Assembly (NCBI RefSeq): GCF_900111165.1
Contig: NZ_FOGH01000023.1
Location: 1-43,696 of the forward strand
Source: Nitrosomonas sp. Nm51
GTDB taxonomy: Bacteria > Pseudomonadota > Gammaproteobacteria > Burkholderiales > Nitrosomonadaceae
Direction: 5' to 3'
Length of the DNA stretch: 43,696 nt
Part shown: positions 19,065-27,856 of the stretch, piece by piece
Position numbering within the stretch: the first letter of the stretch is position 1
Layout of the letters: every line of letters starts with the position of its first letter
Translations under genes and position numbers: made by a program
The notes under the pieces: generated by a model
Databases searched by the model: none
What the model saw: only the letters and a program-made list of their open reading frames with translations
What the model was told of the DNA's origin: nothing

Positions 19065-19523
19065 ATGTTTGATATATTGTACTATTTATTCGAAAATTAC
19101 TTTGATTCAGGTAGTTATCCTGATTCGGAAACGTTGACGCGCAAACTGGCGATGGCAGGTTTTGATGACGAAGAGATTCATCAGGCGCTGGATTGGCTTT
19201 CGGAACTGGCCCGTCAAGACACCGGAAATTATCCTGCTTCCTTGGCAAAAAATGATTCATTTCGCTGCTTCAGTTCGCTTGAGATGGAAAAAATTGATAC
19301 AGAAGGGCGGGGTTTTATTATCTTTCTTGAGCATTCGAAGATAATTAATCCGTTGCAGCGTGAGTTGTTAATTGATCGCGTTATTGCCATGGACGAAGAT
19401 TCATCGAGTCTGGATAAAATCAAATTAATTGTTCTTACAGAACTGTGGGTACAAAATCAGCTTTCAGATGATGCAGTGCTGGAAAAATTATTAATTGTGA
19501 GTGACTCGCACTTTAGGCATTGA
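19065..19523 (+). CDS. smg: Smg family protein
   Basis: A 152-residue Smg (DUF494) protein. The N-terminus MFDILYYLFENYFDSGSYPD and the following LAMAGFDDEEIHQALDWLSEL are typical. The protein is acidic and helical, with a conserved middle (EKIDTEGRGFIIFLEH) and C-terminal part (IDRVIAMD, KLIVLTELWVQ). The precise function is not established; the gene is usually found between dprA and a topoisomerase gene, as here. The ATG follows a very AT-rich leader with no Shine-Dalgarno. Confidence 0.93.
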   Translation: MFDILYYLFENYFDSGSYPDSETLTRKLAMAGFDDEEIHQALDWLSELARQDTGNYPASLAKNDSFRCFSSLEMEKIDTEGRGFIIFLEHSKIINPLQRELLIDRVIAMDEDSSSLDKIKLIVLTELWVQNQLSDDAVLEKLLIVSDSHFRH

Positions 19524-19699
19524 GTTTTTGCTTTTATGTTGCCAGTCATTTCATATGAGAAATTTGTTTTTTCAGTAATGCGCGTGTTCAGTATGATTAT
19601 GGGAGGCGAGCCGGTTTTCCGCGAAGGCCGCAGCAGACCCGTGTGTGATGATAACGTAGTTATAAAAATGACTGATTCTCGTCAGTTTGAGGAAAAGTC

Positions 19700-22234
19700 A
19701 TGAGCAAGTCACTGGTTATTGCTGAGAAACCTTCTGTTGCAACCGATATTTCGCGCGTATTGGGTGGATTCACAAAGTATACGGATTATTTTGAGAGCGA
19801 CGAATATATAGTTTCATCGGCTGTAGGTCATTTGCTGGAACTCGTTGTGCCGCAAGAATACGAGGTTAAGCGGGGTAAATGGAGTTTTGCAAATCTGCCG
19901 GTAATCCCTCCGCATTTTGATTTGAATCCCATTGAGAAAACCGCTTCCCGGTTAAAGCTTTTGACCAAACTGATCAAGCGCAAGGATGTTGATACCATTA
20001 TCAATGCCTGTGATGCAGGGCGAGAGGGCGAGTTGATTTTTAACTATATCGTCCGTCATACCGGTACCAAGAAACCGATTAAACGGCTTTGGTTACAGTC
20101 TATGACGCCGGATGCGATTCGGGAAGGCTTTGTAAATCTTTTGGAAAATTCAGAGGTATGGTCTTTGGCAGAAGCTGCAGTCAGCCGTTCTGAATCTGAT
20201 TGGCTGGTCGGCATTAATGGTACCCGTGCCATGACTGCCTTTAATTCTCAGGAAGGCGGTTTTCATAAAACAACAGTTGGTCGTGTGCAGACGCCAACAT
20301 TGGCGATTCTTATCGAGCGTGAAGAAAAAATCAAGAAATTCAAACCAAAAGATTACTGGGAAGTGCAGGGAAAATTCGCCACTGAAAATGGCAGCTATCT
20401 TGGTAAATGGTTTGATGAAACGTTCAAGAAGAATAAAACCAATGCTGAGCTCAAGCCGGATCGTATCTGGGACCGGGAAAAAGCGGAAGCAATCCGTGTC
20501 GAGTGTGAAGGAAAACCGGGTATTGTCAGTGAGGAAAGTAAACCATCTAAAGAAACATGCCCGTTGCTGTATGATCTGACCAGTCTGCAGCGTGATGCCA
20601 ACAGCCGTTTTGGATTCTCCGCCAAGGCAACACTTGGGTTGGCGCAGGCCTTATATGAAAAACATAAAGTTCTGACCTATCCGCGAACAGATTCGCGTGC
20701 CCTGCCGGAGGATTATGTTGCAACTGTGAAGGATACCATGGCTAATCTGGAAGATACTGCTTATGGGGAATATGCCAAGCGGGTACTGGGGTCAAATTGG
20801 ATAATACCTAGTAAACGTATTTTTAATAATGCCAAGATTTCTGATCATTTTGCCATTATCCCTACCCTGCTCAATCCTAAGAAGCTCAATGAGGCTGAGG
20901 CTAAGCTTTATGATCTGGTGACTAAACGTTTTATTGCAATATTTTACCCTGCAGCAGAGTTTTTGATTACCACGCGGATTACCCGGGTTGAAGATGAGCC
21001 GTTTAAAACTGAAGGAAAGATCATGGTCAACCCCGGATGGCAGGCAGTATATGGCAAGGCGGCGCAGGATAAGGCGGAAGACGCTGCGTCGTTGATAGCA
21101 GTCAATCCAGATATGCCTGTAACAGCTTCGGAAATCAACGTGATTGCCAATCAAACGCGCCCGCCTGCCAGATTCACTGAGGCGACGTTGCTGTCGGCTA
21201 TGGAAGGTGCCGGTAAGCTGGTGGAAGACGAAGAATTGCGTGCGGCAATGAGTGAAAAGGGGCTGGGCACGCCCGCGACCCGGGCCGCAATCATCGAAGG
21301 ATTGGTTTCGGAAAATTATTTGTTAAGGGTCGGTCGTGAGTTACATCCGACTGCAAAAGCATTTTCGCTGATTACATTGTTGCGTGGCCTTAAAATTCCG
21401 GAACTGATTTCGCCGGAACTGACGGGAAACTGGGAGTTTCAGTTGCGGCAGATTGAAAAAGGCGAGTTGAAACGCAGTGCCTTTATGGAAAAAATTGCGG
21501 ATATGACGCGACATCTCGTCGAACAGGCAAAAACGCACCGTGGTGAAACAATTGAAGGGGATTTTTCTACACTGAGATCGCCTTGTCCTAAATGTGGAGG
21601 TGTGGTACAGGAAACTTATAAAAAATTCAAGTGTCAGCAATGCGATTTTGCTGTCTGGAAAATATTGGCCGGGCGTCAGTTCGAAGTTGATGAGATGGAG
21701 ACACTGATCACGCAAAAAGAAGTTGGTCCGTTGCAGGGATTCCGCAGCAAAATGGGACGATTGTTCAATGCTAATATCAAGCTAACAGATGATTTTGAAA
21801 TGAAGTTTGATTTCGGAAATGACGAGGAAGACCAAACGCCTGTTGATTTCTCAAACCAGTCGCCACTCGGAAAATGTCCTTTGTGTCAATCTGCAGTATA
21901 TGAACATGGTATTTACTACATCTGTGAAAATGCAGTGGGCGCATCACGATCTTGTAGTTTTAGAATGGGAAAAATTATTCTGGACCGGCCAATTGAGCCG
22001 GGGCAAGTAACAAAACTGCTTGCGGCTGGAAAAACGGATCTGCTTACAAAATTCGTTTCCAAAAAAGGCAGGCCTTTTTCAGCATATCTTGTCAGAAATC
22101 CTGACGGTAAAATTGGATTTGAATTTGAGCAAAAAAAATCCAAAACGGCAGCGAAGACGTCAGCTGATGGAACACAACCCAAGTCTAAAAAGACTGATCG
22201 ATCAACAGGAGCAAGCAAAGAAACTTCGCGGTAG
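19700..22234 (+). CDS. topB: DNA topoisomerase III
   Basis: An 844-residue type IA topoisomerase that cuts and rejoins one DNA strand for decatenation and relaxation. The N-terminal Toprim domain starts SLVIAEKPSVATDI and carries DAGREGELIF. The active-site tyrosine is at about residue 327 in LTYPRTDSRALP. A GLGTPATRAAIIEGL block follows. Two zinc-ribbon units lie in the C-terminal third: CPKCGG...CQQC (around residues 633-652) and CPLCQ...C...C (around 729-755). The tail is basic and Lys-rich. The EKPS-type Toprim and overall layout fit TopB rather than TopA, whose N-terminus reads VESPAKA. The ATG is preceded by GAGGAAAAG. Confidence 0.93.
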   Translation: MSKSLVIAEKPSVATDISRVLGGFTKYTDYFESDEYIVSSAVGHLLELVVPQEYEVKRGKWSFANLPVIPPHFDLNPIEKTASRLKLLTKLIKRKDVDTIINACDAGREGELIFNYIVRHTGTKKPIKRLWLQSMTPDAIREGFVNLLENSEVWSLAEAAVSRSESDWLVGINGTRAMTAFNSQEGGFHKTTVGRVQTPTLAILIEREEKIKKFKPKDYWEVQGKFATENGSYLGKWFDETFKKNKTNAELKPDRIWDREKAEAIRVECEGKPGIVSEESKPSKETCPLLYDLTSLQRDANSRFGFSAKATLGLAQALYEKHKVLTYPRTDSRALPEDYVATVKDTMANLEDTAYGEYAKRVLGSNWIIPSKRIFNNAKISDHFAIIPTLLNPKKLNEAEAKLYDLVTKRFIAIFYPAAEFLITTRITRVEDEPFKTEGKIMVNPGWQAVYGKAAQDKAEDAASLIAVNPDMPVTASEINVIANQTRPPARFTEATLLSAMEGAGKLVEDEELRAAMSEKGLGTPATRAAIIEGLVSENYLLRVGRELHPTAKAFSLITLLRGLKIPELISPELTGNWEFQLRQIEKGELKRSAFMEKIADMTRHLVEQAKTHRGETIEGDFSTLRSPCPKCGGVVQETYKKFKCQQCDFAVWKILAGRQFEVDEMETLITQKEVGPLQGFRSKMGRLFNANIKLTDDFEMKFDFGNDEEDQTPVDFSNQSPLGKCPLCQSAVYEHGIYYICENAVGASRSCSFRMGKIILDRPIEPGQVTKLLAAGKTDLLTKFVSKKGRPFSAYLVRNPDGKIGFEFEQKKSKTAAKTSADGTQPKSKKTDRSTGASKETSR

Positions 22235-22291
22235 TATCGGGTACAATAATGTGTAAACTGCTTTCATCGATGGATATTTGCGTATGAAAAA

Positions 22292-22340
22292 CAAAACCAG
22301 GCATCGGGATAGTTGTGAATTATCCCGATGCCTGGTTTTG
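22292..22340. terminator. Bidirectional terminator between topB and the small membrane gene
   Basis: A perfect 20-bp inverted repeat, arms 22292-22311 and 22321-22340, with a nine-base loop. The stem has AAAA at its outer left end and TTTT at its outer right end, so it can serve both converging genes. Confidence 0.9.
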
Positions 22341-22351
22341 CGGCCAGATAT

Positions 22352-22606
22352 TTACATATAAAAGTTGATAATATATTTGATCACGCCCCCTGAGGCCACG
22401 ATGATCATAATCAGACCGCCGATGATCGCTGTTCCTTCTATGATAATGGAAAAAAAAGCGCGCCCTGTATCTTCAAATTCTTCCTCGCCTGAAATATTTC
22501 TGCGGCTTTCCCTTCGGCTTTTTACCCATAGCTGTAACCAGATCGCGACTGGAATCGCCAACAGGGAAAACATTAAAGCAATTTCTGCATCTTCCATGTA
22601 AAACAT
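22352..22606 (-). CDS. Small two-pass membrane protein of unknown function
   Basis: An 84-residue protein. One hydrophobic segment lies at about residues 9-27 (IALMFSLLAIPVAIWLQLW), then a charged cytoplasmic-looking loop (VKSRRESRRNISGEEEFE), and a second hydrophobic segment at about 52-80 (SIIIEGTAIIGGLIMIIVA and onward). The ATG is preceded by AGAGGA at five-base spacing, which supports it as a real gene rather than a shadow of the opposite frame. I do not recognise the family. It is alone on its strand between topB and aroA, with its own upstream region containing a 9-bp inverted repeat. Confidence 0.72.
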   Translation of the reverse strand: MFYMEDAEIALMFSLLAIPVAIWLQLWVKSRRESRRNISGEEEFEDTGRAFFSIIIEGTAIIGGLIMIIVASGGVIKYIINFYM

Positions 22607-22975
22607 GTTAATCCTCTTTAATTGTAATGTTGTTATGACATTATTGTTTTTTTACATTTAGCATTGGTTTGTATTTGCGCATGTTATTTTTTCGTGGCGC
22701 GGTATACTAAATGCTAAAATTGTATAATTCTTGGATTCAAGAAACTTGATTGTAAACTGCAAAGCAATTTGTCAATAGATTACCTTAAACAAACGGGGTT
22801 AATAAAGTGTATTGTGAATTGTGGGCATGTAAATTTTAACATTTGAAGTATAGGTATCGAAATACGTGGCAGTTCAGTTTTGTTTGCCGGAAAATTTCTT
22901 GTTGTGTTGTTCTATAAAAATATTTTTATTGTGTGATATGCGTTATCATCCATCCTTTTTTATTTATAAGATGTC
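22607..22975. other. AT-rich divergent control region between the small membrane gene and aroA
   Basis: No gene is seen. It holds an inverted repeat TTTAGCATT (22657-22665) and AATGCTAAA (22710-22718), 44 bases apart, upstream of the minus-strand membrane gene. A TATAAT hexamer lies at 22723-22728 on the plus strand. Promoters for both genes must lie here, but -35 partners are unclear. Confidence 0.5.
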
Positions 22976-24289
22976 ATGAACTGGCTTGATTTACCGGCCA
23001 TCAAAACAGCGCAGGGCATTATCCGGCTACCTGGTTCCAAAAGCATATCCAATCGACTCTTATTGCTCGCCGCGCTGGCGCAAGGGGTTACGCATGTTCG
23101 GGATTTGCTTGCCTCGGATGATACGGACTATATGCTCAAGGCGCTGACCGAACTAGGTGTGGATATTACGCAAACCGGTGATGACAGTTACCGGATAGTC
23201 GGTACGGGTGGTCAGTTTAAGGTGAGGAAAGCAGATTTGTTCCTGGGTAATGCAGGTACTGCCTTTCGTCCTCTGACGGCGGTGCTGGCGCTAATGGAAG
23301 GGCGGTACCGGTTGTCTGGCGTTGCGCGAATGTGTGAACGACCTATTGGTGATTTGGTCGATGCTTTGCGCAGCATCGGTGCGGATATTACCTATTTGGA
23401 CAATCAGGGTTATCCGCCGTTGCAAATCAATCCGGCGGCACTGGACCGTGGAGATATCCATTTGTCGGTAAAAGGTGATGTATCCAGTCAATTTTTGACT
23501 GGACTGCTGATGGCGCTACCGGTTACAGGAAAAAAGGCGGTGATTGAAGTATCCGGCATTTTGATCTCGCAACCCTATGTGGCGTTGACGCTTGCGCAAA
23601 TGCGGAAATTCGGAGTGGTTGTGGAACATATATCGTGGCAACGGTTTATCTTGCCGGCACATCAGTATTATTGCAGTCCCGGTGATGTCATGGTTGAGGG
23701 CGATGCGTCGTCGGCATCATATTTTCTCGCTGCTGGCGCTATTGGTAGTGGCCCGGTGCGTGTGCATGGTGTTGGGTATGAAAGCGTACAAGGAGACGTG
23801 AGGTTTGCTGAAGCGTTGGAGGAAATGGGCGCATGTGTTCGTATGGATGCGCACTGGATCGAGTCGAGCTGTCCGCACGCAAGGACGGCGCATCCTCCTT
23901 TGCGCGCGATAGATTTGGACTGTAACCATATGCCGGATGCGGCAATGACGCTTGCAGTTACCGCATTATTCGCAAACGGCGTAACGACGCTTAAAAATAT
24001 TGCAAGCTGGCGTTTGAAGGAAACGGATAGACTTTCAGCAATGGCTAAAGAGCTTAAAAAGCTGGGTGCGGATATTGAGGAAGGCGCCGATTATATCGGA
24101 ATTTCACCGCCCAAAAATGGATTAACGCCGGGTACGACGATTGATACGTATGATGATCATCGTTTGGCGATGTGTTTTTCTCTGGCAGCTTTTGGGGTAC
24201 CTATACGCATCAACGATCCGGGTTGTGTATCCAAAACTTTTCCTGATTATTTCGATCAATTCAAGCAAATTGCACGTTTTGAGGAATAA
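22976..24289 (+). CDS. aroA: 3-phosphoshikimate 1-carboxyvinyltransferase (EPSP synthase)
   Basis: A 437-residue cytoplasmic enzyme joining phosphoenolpyruvate to shikimate-3-phosphate in aromatic amino acid synthesis. Motifs: [10 protein letters not shown] at about residues 18-27, [10 protein letters not shown] near 91-100, [31 protein letters not shown], and the C-terminal [16 protein letters not shown] and KTFPDYF. The first Gly-rich motif has Ala in GNAGTAFRP, as in class I enzymes. It is the first gene of aroA-cmk-rpsA-ihfB-lapA, a standard proteobacterial order. There is no strong Shine-Dalgarno before the ATG. Confidence 0.98.
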   Translation: MNWLDLPAIKTAQGIIRLPGSKSISNRLLLLAALAQGVTHVRDLLASDDTDYMLKALTELGVDITQTGDDSYRIVGTGGQFKVRKADLFLGNAGTAFRPLTAVLALMEGRYRLSGVARMCERPIGDLVDALRSIGADITYLDNQGYPPLQINPAALDRGDIHLSVKGDVSSQFLTGLLMALPVTGKKAVIEVSGILISQPYVALTLAQMRKFGVVVEHISWQRFILPAHQYYCSPGDVMVEGDASSASYFLAAGAIGSGPVRVHGVGYESVQGDVRFAEALEEMGACVRMDAHWIESSCPHARTAHPPLRAIDLDCNHMPDAAMTLAVTALFANGVTTLKNIASWRLKETDRLSAMAKELKKLGADIEEGADYIGISPPKNGLTPGTTIDTYDDHRLAMCFSLAAFGVPIRINDPGCVSKTFPDYFDQFKQIARFEE

Positions 24290-24298
24290 ATAGCGTAT

Positions 24299-24982
24299 AT
24301 GGTCTTAAACAACAGTATTCCGGTCGTTGCAATTGACGGGCCTTCGGCATCCGGAAAAGGGACCGTAGCGCAACTGGTAGCAAAAACGCTTGGTTTTCAT
24401 TATCTGGACAGTGGGGCATTATATCGTTTGGTGGCATTAAAGGCGCTGCAGACCGGCGTCAGACCTGCAGACGAAATTAAGCTTGTGGAAATTGCTTTAA
24501 ATTTGGATGCTGTTTTTAAAGGCGAGGAAATCTATCTTGATAATACGCGGGTTACTGAAAAAATCCGTACTGAGGAGTGCGGTAAAATGGCTTCACAGCT
24601 TGCATCTTATCCGCGTGTAAGAGAGGCGCTAATTGTGCGTCAGCGTTCTTTCCGGCAGTCGCCAGGTTTGGTTACTGATGGGCGCGATATGGGTTCAGTC
24701 ATATTTCCGGATGCAATATTAAAGGTTTTTTTGACGGCAAGTCCTGAAGCACGTGCAGAAAGACGGTATAAGCAGTTGATAGAGAAAGGAATAAATGCTA
24801 ACATTGCCGATCTGCAAAGAGATATTCTAAAGCGTGACGAGCGTGATTCAAGTCGTAGTGTTGCGCCTTTGCGGCAGAACACGGATGCGAGGTTGCTCGA
24901 TACAACCTCGCTTTCTATTTTGCAGGCACAAAATAGTGTGCTTGAATGGTACAGAGAATACTGTGCCAATGAGAGGGTTTGA
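24299..24982 (+). CDS. cmk: Cytidylate kinase
   Basis: A 227-residue nucleoside monophosphate kinase converting CMP and dCMP to the diphosphates. P-loop GPSASGKGT at residues 14-22, then LDSGALYR, the CMP-site segment DGRDMGSVIFPDA and LTASPEARAERRYKQL. The C-terminal KRDERDSSRSVAPL is typical. Starts nine bases after the aroA stop; GAGGAA at the end of aroA is the likely ribosome binding site, though spaced farther than usual. Cotranscribed with aroA and probably rpsA. Confidence 0.97.
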   Translation: MVLNNSIPVVAIDGPSASGKGTVAQLVAKTLGFHYLDSGALYRLVALKALQTGVRPADEIKLVEIALNLDAVFKGEEIYLDNTRVTEKIRTEECGKMASQLASYPRVREALIVRQRSFRQSPGLVTDGRDMGSVIFPDAILKVFLTASPEARAERRYKQLIEKGINANIADLQRDILKRDERDSSRSVAPLRQNTDARLLDTTSLSILQAQNSVLEWYREYCANERV

Positions 24983-25081
24983 AAGTTTACTGTACTATAC
25001 CCGTAGACTCGTCGCTCCGCGATTTGTTTAGTTACCTATTACAGGTGCAGGATTTTCAAACAATTTTTTAACTAGCCCAAT

Positions 25082-25097
25082 CTTCTTGTTAAAGAAG
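25082..25097 (+). promoter_or_regulatory. Hairpin in the rpsA leader
   Basis: A 6-bp stem, CTTCTT and AAGAAG, around GTTA, directly followed by GAAAA. It would partly occlude the only purine-rich (AAGAAGGA) sequence in the leader, about 25 bases before the rpsA ATG. This fits the structured, poor-Shine-Dalgarno leaders expected for autogenous control by S1. Confidence 0.35.
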
Positions 25098-25120
25098 GAA
25101 AATATCAGGTATTTTTTATA

Positions 25121-26830
25121 ATGACTAATGCTTCCATCGTAACTAAATCCTCAGAAAGCTTTGCTGATCTGTTTGAAGAAAGCCTTGCGCGTCAGGAAAT
25201 GCGCGCTGGTGAAGTCATCACTGCTGAGGTAGTGCGTGTTGACTATAATATTGTTGTCGTTAATGCCGGTCTAAAATCAGAAAGTTACATTCCTGTAGAG
25301 GAATTTAAGAATGACAGGGGTGAAATCGAGGCGAAGCCCGGTGACTTTGTCAGTGTTGCGATCGAAACGTTAGAAGACGGTTACGGAGAGACGCGGCTGT
25401 CGCGTGACAAGGCCAAGCGGTTGACTGCATGGCATGAACTTGAAGAGGCCATGGAGAGCGGCAAGATTGTAACCGGTATGGTCAATGGTAAAGTGAAAGG
25501 TGGTTTGACAGCGATGATCAACGGCATACGTGCGTTCTTGCCGGGATCTCTGGTGGATATCCGGCCTGTAAAGGACACCACGCCTTATGAAAATAAGGAA
25601 ATGGAATTCAAGGTGATCAAACTGGATCGTAAGCGCAATAATGTTGTAGTTTCGCGACGTGCGGTGCTCGAAGAAACGCAGGGAGCAGATCGTGAATCGT
25701 TACTGGCCAGTCTGGAAGAAGGTTCCGTTGTGCAGGGTATCGTTAAGAATATTACCGATTATGGTGCATTTGTTGATTTAGGCGGCATCGATGGTCTGTT
25801 GCATATTACGGATTTGGCATGGCGACGTGTTAAGCATCCGTCCGAAGTGGTTAGTATCGGTGATGAAGTAACTGCAAAAGTACTCAAGTTCGATCAAGAA
25901 AAAAACCGTGTTTCACTTGGTATGAAACAATTGACTGAAGATCCGTGGGTAGGTTTATCGCGCCGCTATCCGCCGCGGACGCGACTGTTTGGAAAAGTGA
26001 CCAATCTGACGGATTACGGTGCATTCATTGAAATAGAACAGGGCATCGAGGGGTTGGTGCATGTTTCTGAAATGGATTGGACGAACAAGAATGTTTATCC
26101 GTCGAAAGTAGTTCAACTGGGCGATGAAGTCGAAGTAATGATACTCGAGATTGATGAGGAACGTCGGCGTATTTCTCTGGGCATGAAACAGTGCCAGGTA
26201 AATCCATGGGAAGAGTTTGCCATGAATCACGAGAAAGGTGACAAAGTGAAAGGCCAGATCAAATCCATTACCGATTTTGGTGTTTTCATCGGGCTGCCCG
26301 GCAACATAGATGGACTGGTGCATTTGTCGGATTTGTCGTGGAATCTGCCTGGCGAAGAAGCGGTTTGCAGCTATAAGAAAGGTGATGAGATTGAAGCAGT
26401 TATACTGTCTATCGATGTGGAGCGTGAACGGATATCGTTGGGTATCAAACAACTTGAGGACGATCCATTCAACAGTTTTATCGCGGTCCATGATAAAAAC
26501 AGTATTGTTGAAGGAACTGTAAAATCGATTGACGCAAAAGGCGCGGTAATCGCTCTGAATGATGAAGTCGAAGGTTATTTACGCGCTTCAGAAATCTCGC
26601 GAGATCGAGTGGAAGATATCCGCACTCACTTAAAAGAAGGTGAAAAAGTGGAAGCAATGATTGTCAATGTCGACCGCAAGAATCGCGCCATCAATCTGTC
26701 GATTAAAGCGAAAGACAAATCGGATGAAACCAGTGCCATGCAAAAAATTAAAGCACCTGCAAATGCGGGAACAACCAGTCTGGGTGCTTTACTCAAAGCT
26801 AAGATGGATAGTAAAAATACAGAGCAATAA
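25121..26830 (+). CDS. rpsA: 30S ribosomal protein S1
   Basis: A 569-residue S1 with six S1 RNA-binding repeats, at about residues 30-96, 114-180, 201-269, 286-356, 373-443 and 458-526. Repeats 3-5 show the classic pattern ([60 protein letters not shown]), each closed by [12 protein letters not shown] strands. It binds mRNA leaders for initiation on the 30S subunit. The full six-repeat length is normal for proteobacteria. The start lacks a close Shine-Dalgarno; AGG lies about a dozen bases upstream. ihfB follows within ten bases. Confidence 0.99.
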   Translation: MTNASIVTKSSESFADLFEESLARQEMRAGEVITAEVVRVDYNIVVVNAGLKSESYIPVEEFKNDRGEIEAKPGDFVSVAIETLEDGYGETRLSRDKAKRLTAWHELEEAMESGKIVTGMVNGKVKGGLTAMINGIRAFLPGSLVDIRPVKDTTPYENKEMEFKVIKLDRKRNNVVVSRRAVLEETQGADRESLLASLEEGSVVQGIVKNITDYGAFVDLGGIDGLLHITDLAWRRVKHPSEVVSIGDEVTAKVLKFDQEKNRVSLGMKQLTEDPWVGLSRRYPPRTRLFGKVTNLTDYGAFIEIEQGIEGLVHVSEMDWTNKNVYPSKVVQLGDEVEVMILEIDEERRRISLGMKQCQVNPWEEFAMNHEKGDKVKGQIKSITDFGVFIGLPGNIDGLVHLSDLSWNLPGEEAVCSYKKGDEIEAVILSIDVERERISLGIKQLEDDPFNSFIAVHDKNSIVEGTVKSIDAKGAVIALNDEVEGYLRASEISRDRVEDIRTHLKEGEKVEAMIVNVDRKNRAINLSIKAKDKSDETSAMQKIKAPANAGTTSLGALLKAKMDSKNTEQ

Positions 26831-26839
26831 GGAATATTC

Positions 26840-27124
26840 ATGACGAAATCTGAACTGATTTCCCGGCTTGCGGCTCGTTTTCCGCAACTAGTAGCAAAAG
26901 ATGCCGAACTTTCTGTCAAAATGATCATTGACGCAATGGCAAAAAGCCTGGCCGAAGGTCAACGAATAGAAATTCGTGGCTTTGGCAGTTTCGATCTGAA
27001 TTATAGGCCGCCAAGAATCGGCCGAAACCCCAAATCAGGCGATAAGGTAAATGTGCCAGCGAAATATGTCCCGCATTTTAAAGCGGGTAAGGAAATGAGA
27101 GAGCGTGTTGATTACAAGAACTAA
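26840..27124 (+). CDS. ihfB: Integration host factor subunit beta
   Basis: A 94-residue HU/IHF-family DNA-bending protein. [15 protein letters not shown] at the N-terminus and the signature [28 protein letters not shown] identify the beta subunit, which dimerises with IhfA to bend DNA at promoters, origins and recombination sites. The [16 protein letters not shown]-terminus is standard. The ribosome binding site is AAGGAA just before the ATG, and the rpsA stop is ten bases upstream, as in other proteobacteria. Confidence 0.97.
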   Translation: MTKSELISRLAARFPQLVAKDAELSVKMIIDAMAKSLAEGQRIEIRGFGSFDLNYRPPRIGRNPKSGDKVNVPAKYVPHFKAGKEMRERVDYKN

Positions 27125-27301
27125 TATAATCAAATGTTTTTATTGTCGGCGTTGATTGTTTTTGATTGAACGGATGGCTTGATTAATGCATAAATAGTAC
27201 GTGTATATCGAATCGCCGTCTTGTCAGAACAAACTGCGTCGCAAGTAATTTTCTCATCAAACGAAATAGCAATTGATCAAAACCCTTAAGGCTAGACTAT
27301 C

Positions 27302-27547
27302 ATGCAACTCATAACATGGCTACTGCGATTAATCATATTTGTCGTGCTGATTTGTTTTTCTCTGATTAATTCTAAAGATATTACATTGCATTACTATCAA
27401 CACCAGTCGGTGGAATTGCCCTTAAGTGTTATTCTGTTGGTTTTTTTTGCGTTGGGCGTTTTACTGACAATACTTACTACACCTCGCAATACCGTTGCTA
27501 AAAAAGTCGACCGCTTTCAATCTGACCGGGTCGGCGGACAAGAATAG
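27302..27547 (+). CDS. lapA: LapA family inner-membrane protein (DUF1049)
   Basis: An 81-residue protein with two transmembrane segments (about residues 4-22 and 39-60) and a short basic cytoplasmic tail. The family features NSKDITLHYY between the helices and the VILLVFFALGVLLTIL helix are present. LapA works with LapB in controlling lipopolysaccharide synthesis in enterobacteria. Its usual neighbour lapB (yciM) is not downstream here; tkt follows instead after about 300 bases. Separated from ihfB by about 180 bases. Confidence 0.85.
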   Translation: MQLITWLLRLIIFVVLICFSLINSKDITLHYYQHQSVELPLSVILLVFFALGVLLTILTTPRNTVAKKVDRFQSDRVGGQE

Positions 27548-27856
27548 AAAATACGCTGTAGTTTATTTTTCTCGTGGTACAAATATGGCTAAATAACATT
27601 GACTGTTTAAATAGCTGTAAATTTGCAGCTGGCTTCCGAACAAACTAAGGTTTTACCTGAAAAGTAAAGCTCTGATTTGTTCGAAATTAAGCTTTTAGTT
27701 GTTGTTTCTTAAACCATTTTAAGCGATAATATCCGTTTTGGCTAAATGGCTTGGCTTGCGCAGCTTTTTGGTAAACTATTGTAAAAATAACATTTGCCTG
27801 AAACAAAAATTCAGATATCAAAAATATAAGGAATAAATTAAAGGGAGCGCGTATCA
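27548..27856 (+). other. Leader and control region of the tkt-gap-pgk-pyk-fba block
   Basis: No gene is seen. It contains an 8-bp inverted repeat CGAACAAA (27637-27644) and TTTGTTCG (27676-27683) with a 31-base spacer, a possible operator. A purine-rich ribosome binding site (AAAGGGAG) lies just before tkt. No clear LysR/CbbR-type motif could be assigned by eye. Confidence 0.45.

Noticed and set aside
19700..22234. topA (DNA topoisomerase I)
   Set aside because: Position next to smg would suit topA, but the EKPS Toprim start and the overall layout match topoisomerase III.
22365..22601. Plus-strand frame opposite the small membrane gene
   Set aside because: The minus-strand frame has a strong AGAGGA ribosome binding site and a sensible two-helix layout; the plus frame has neither.
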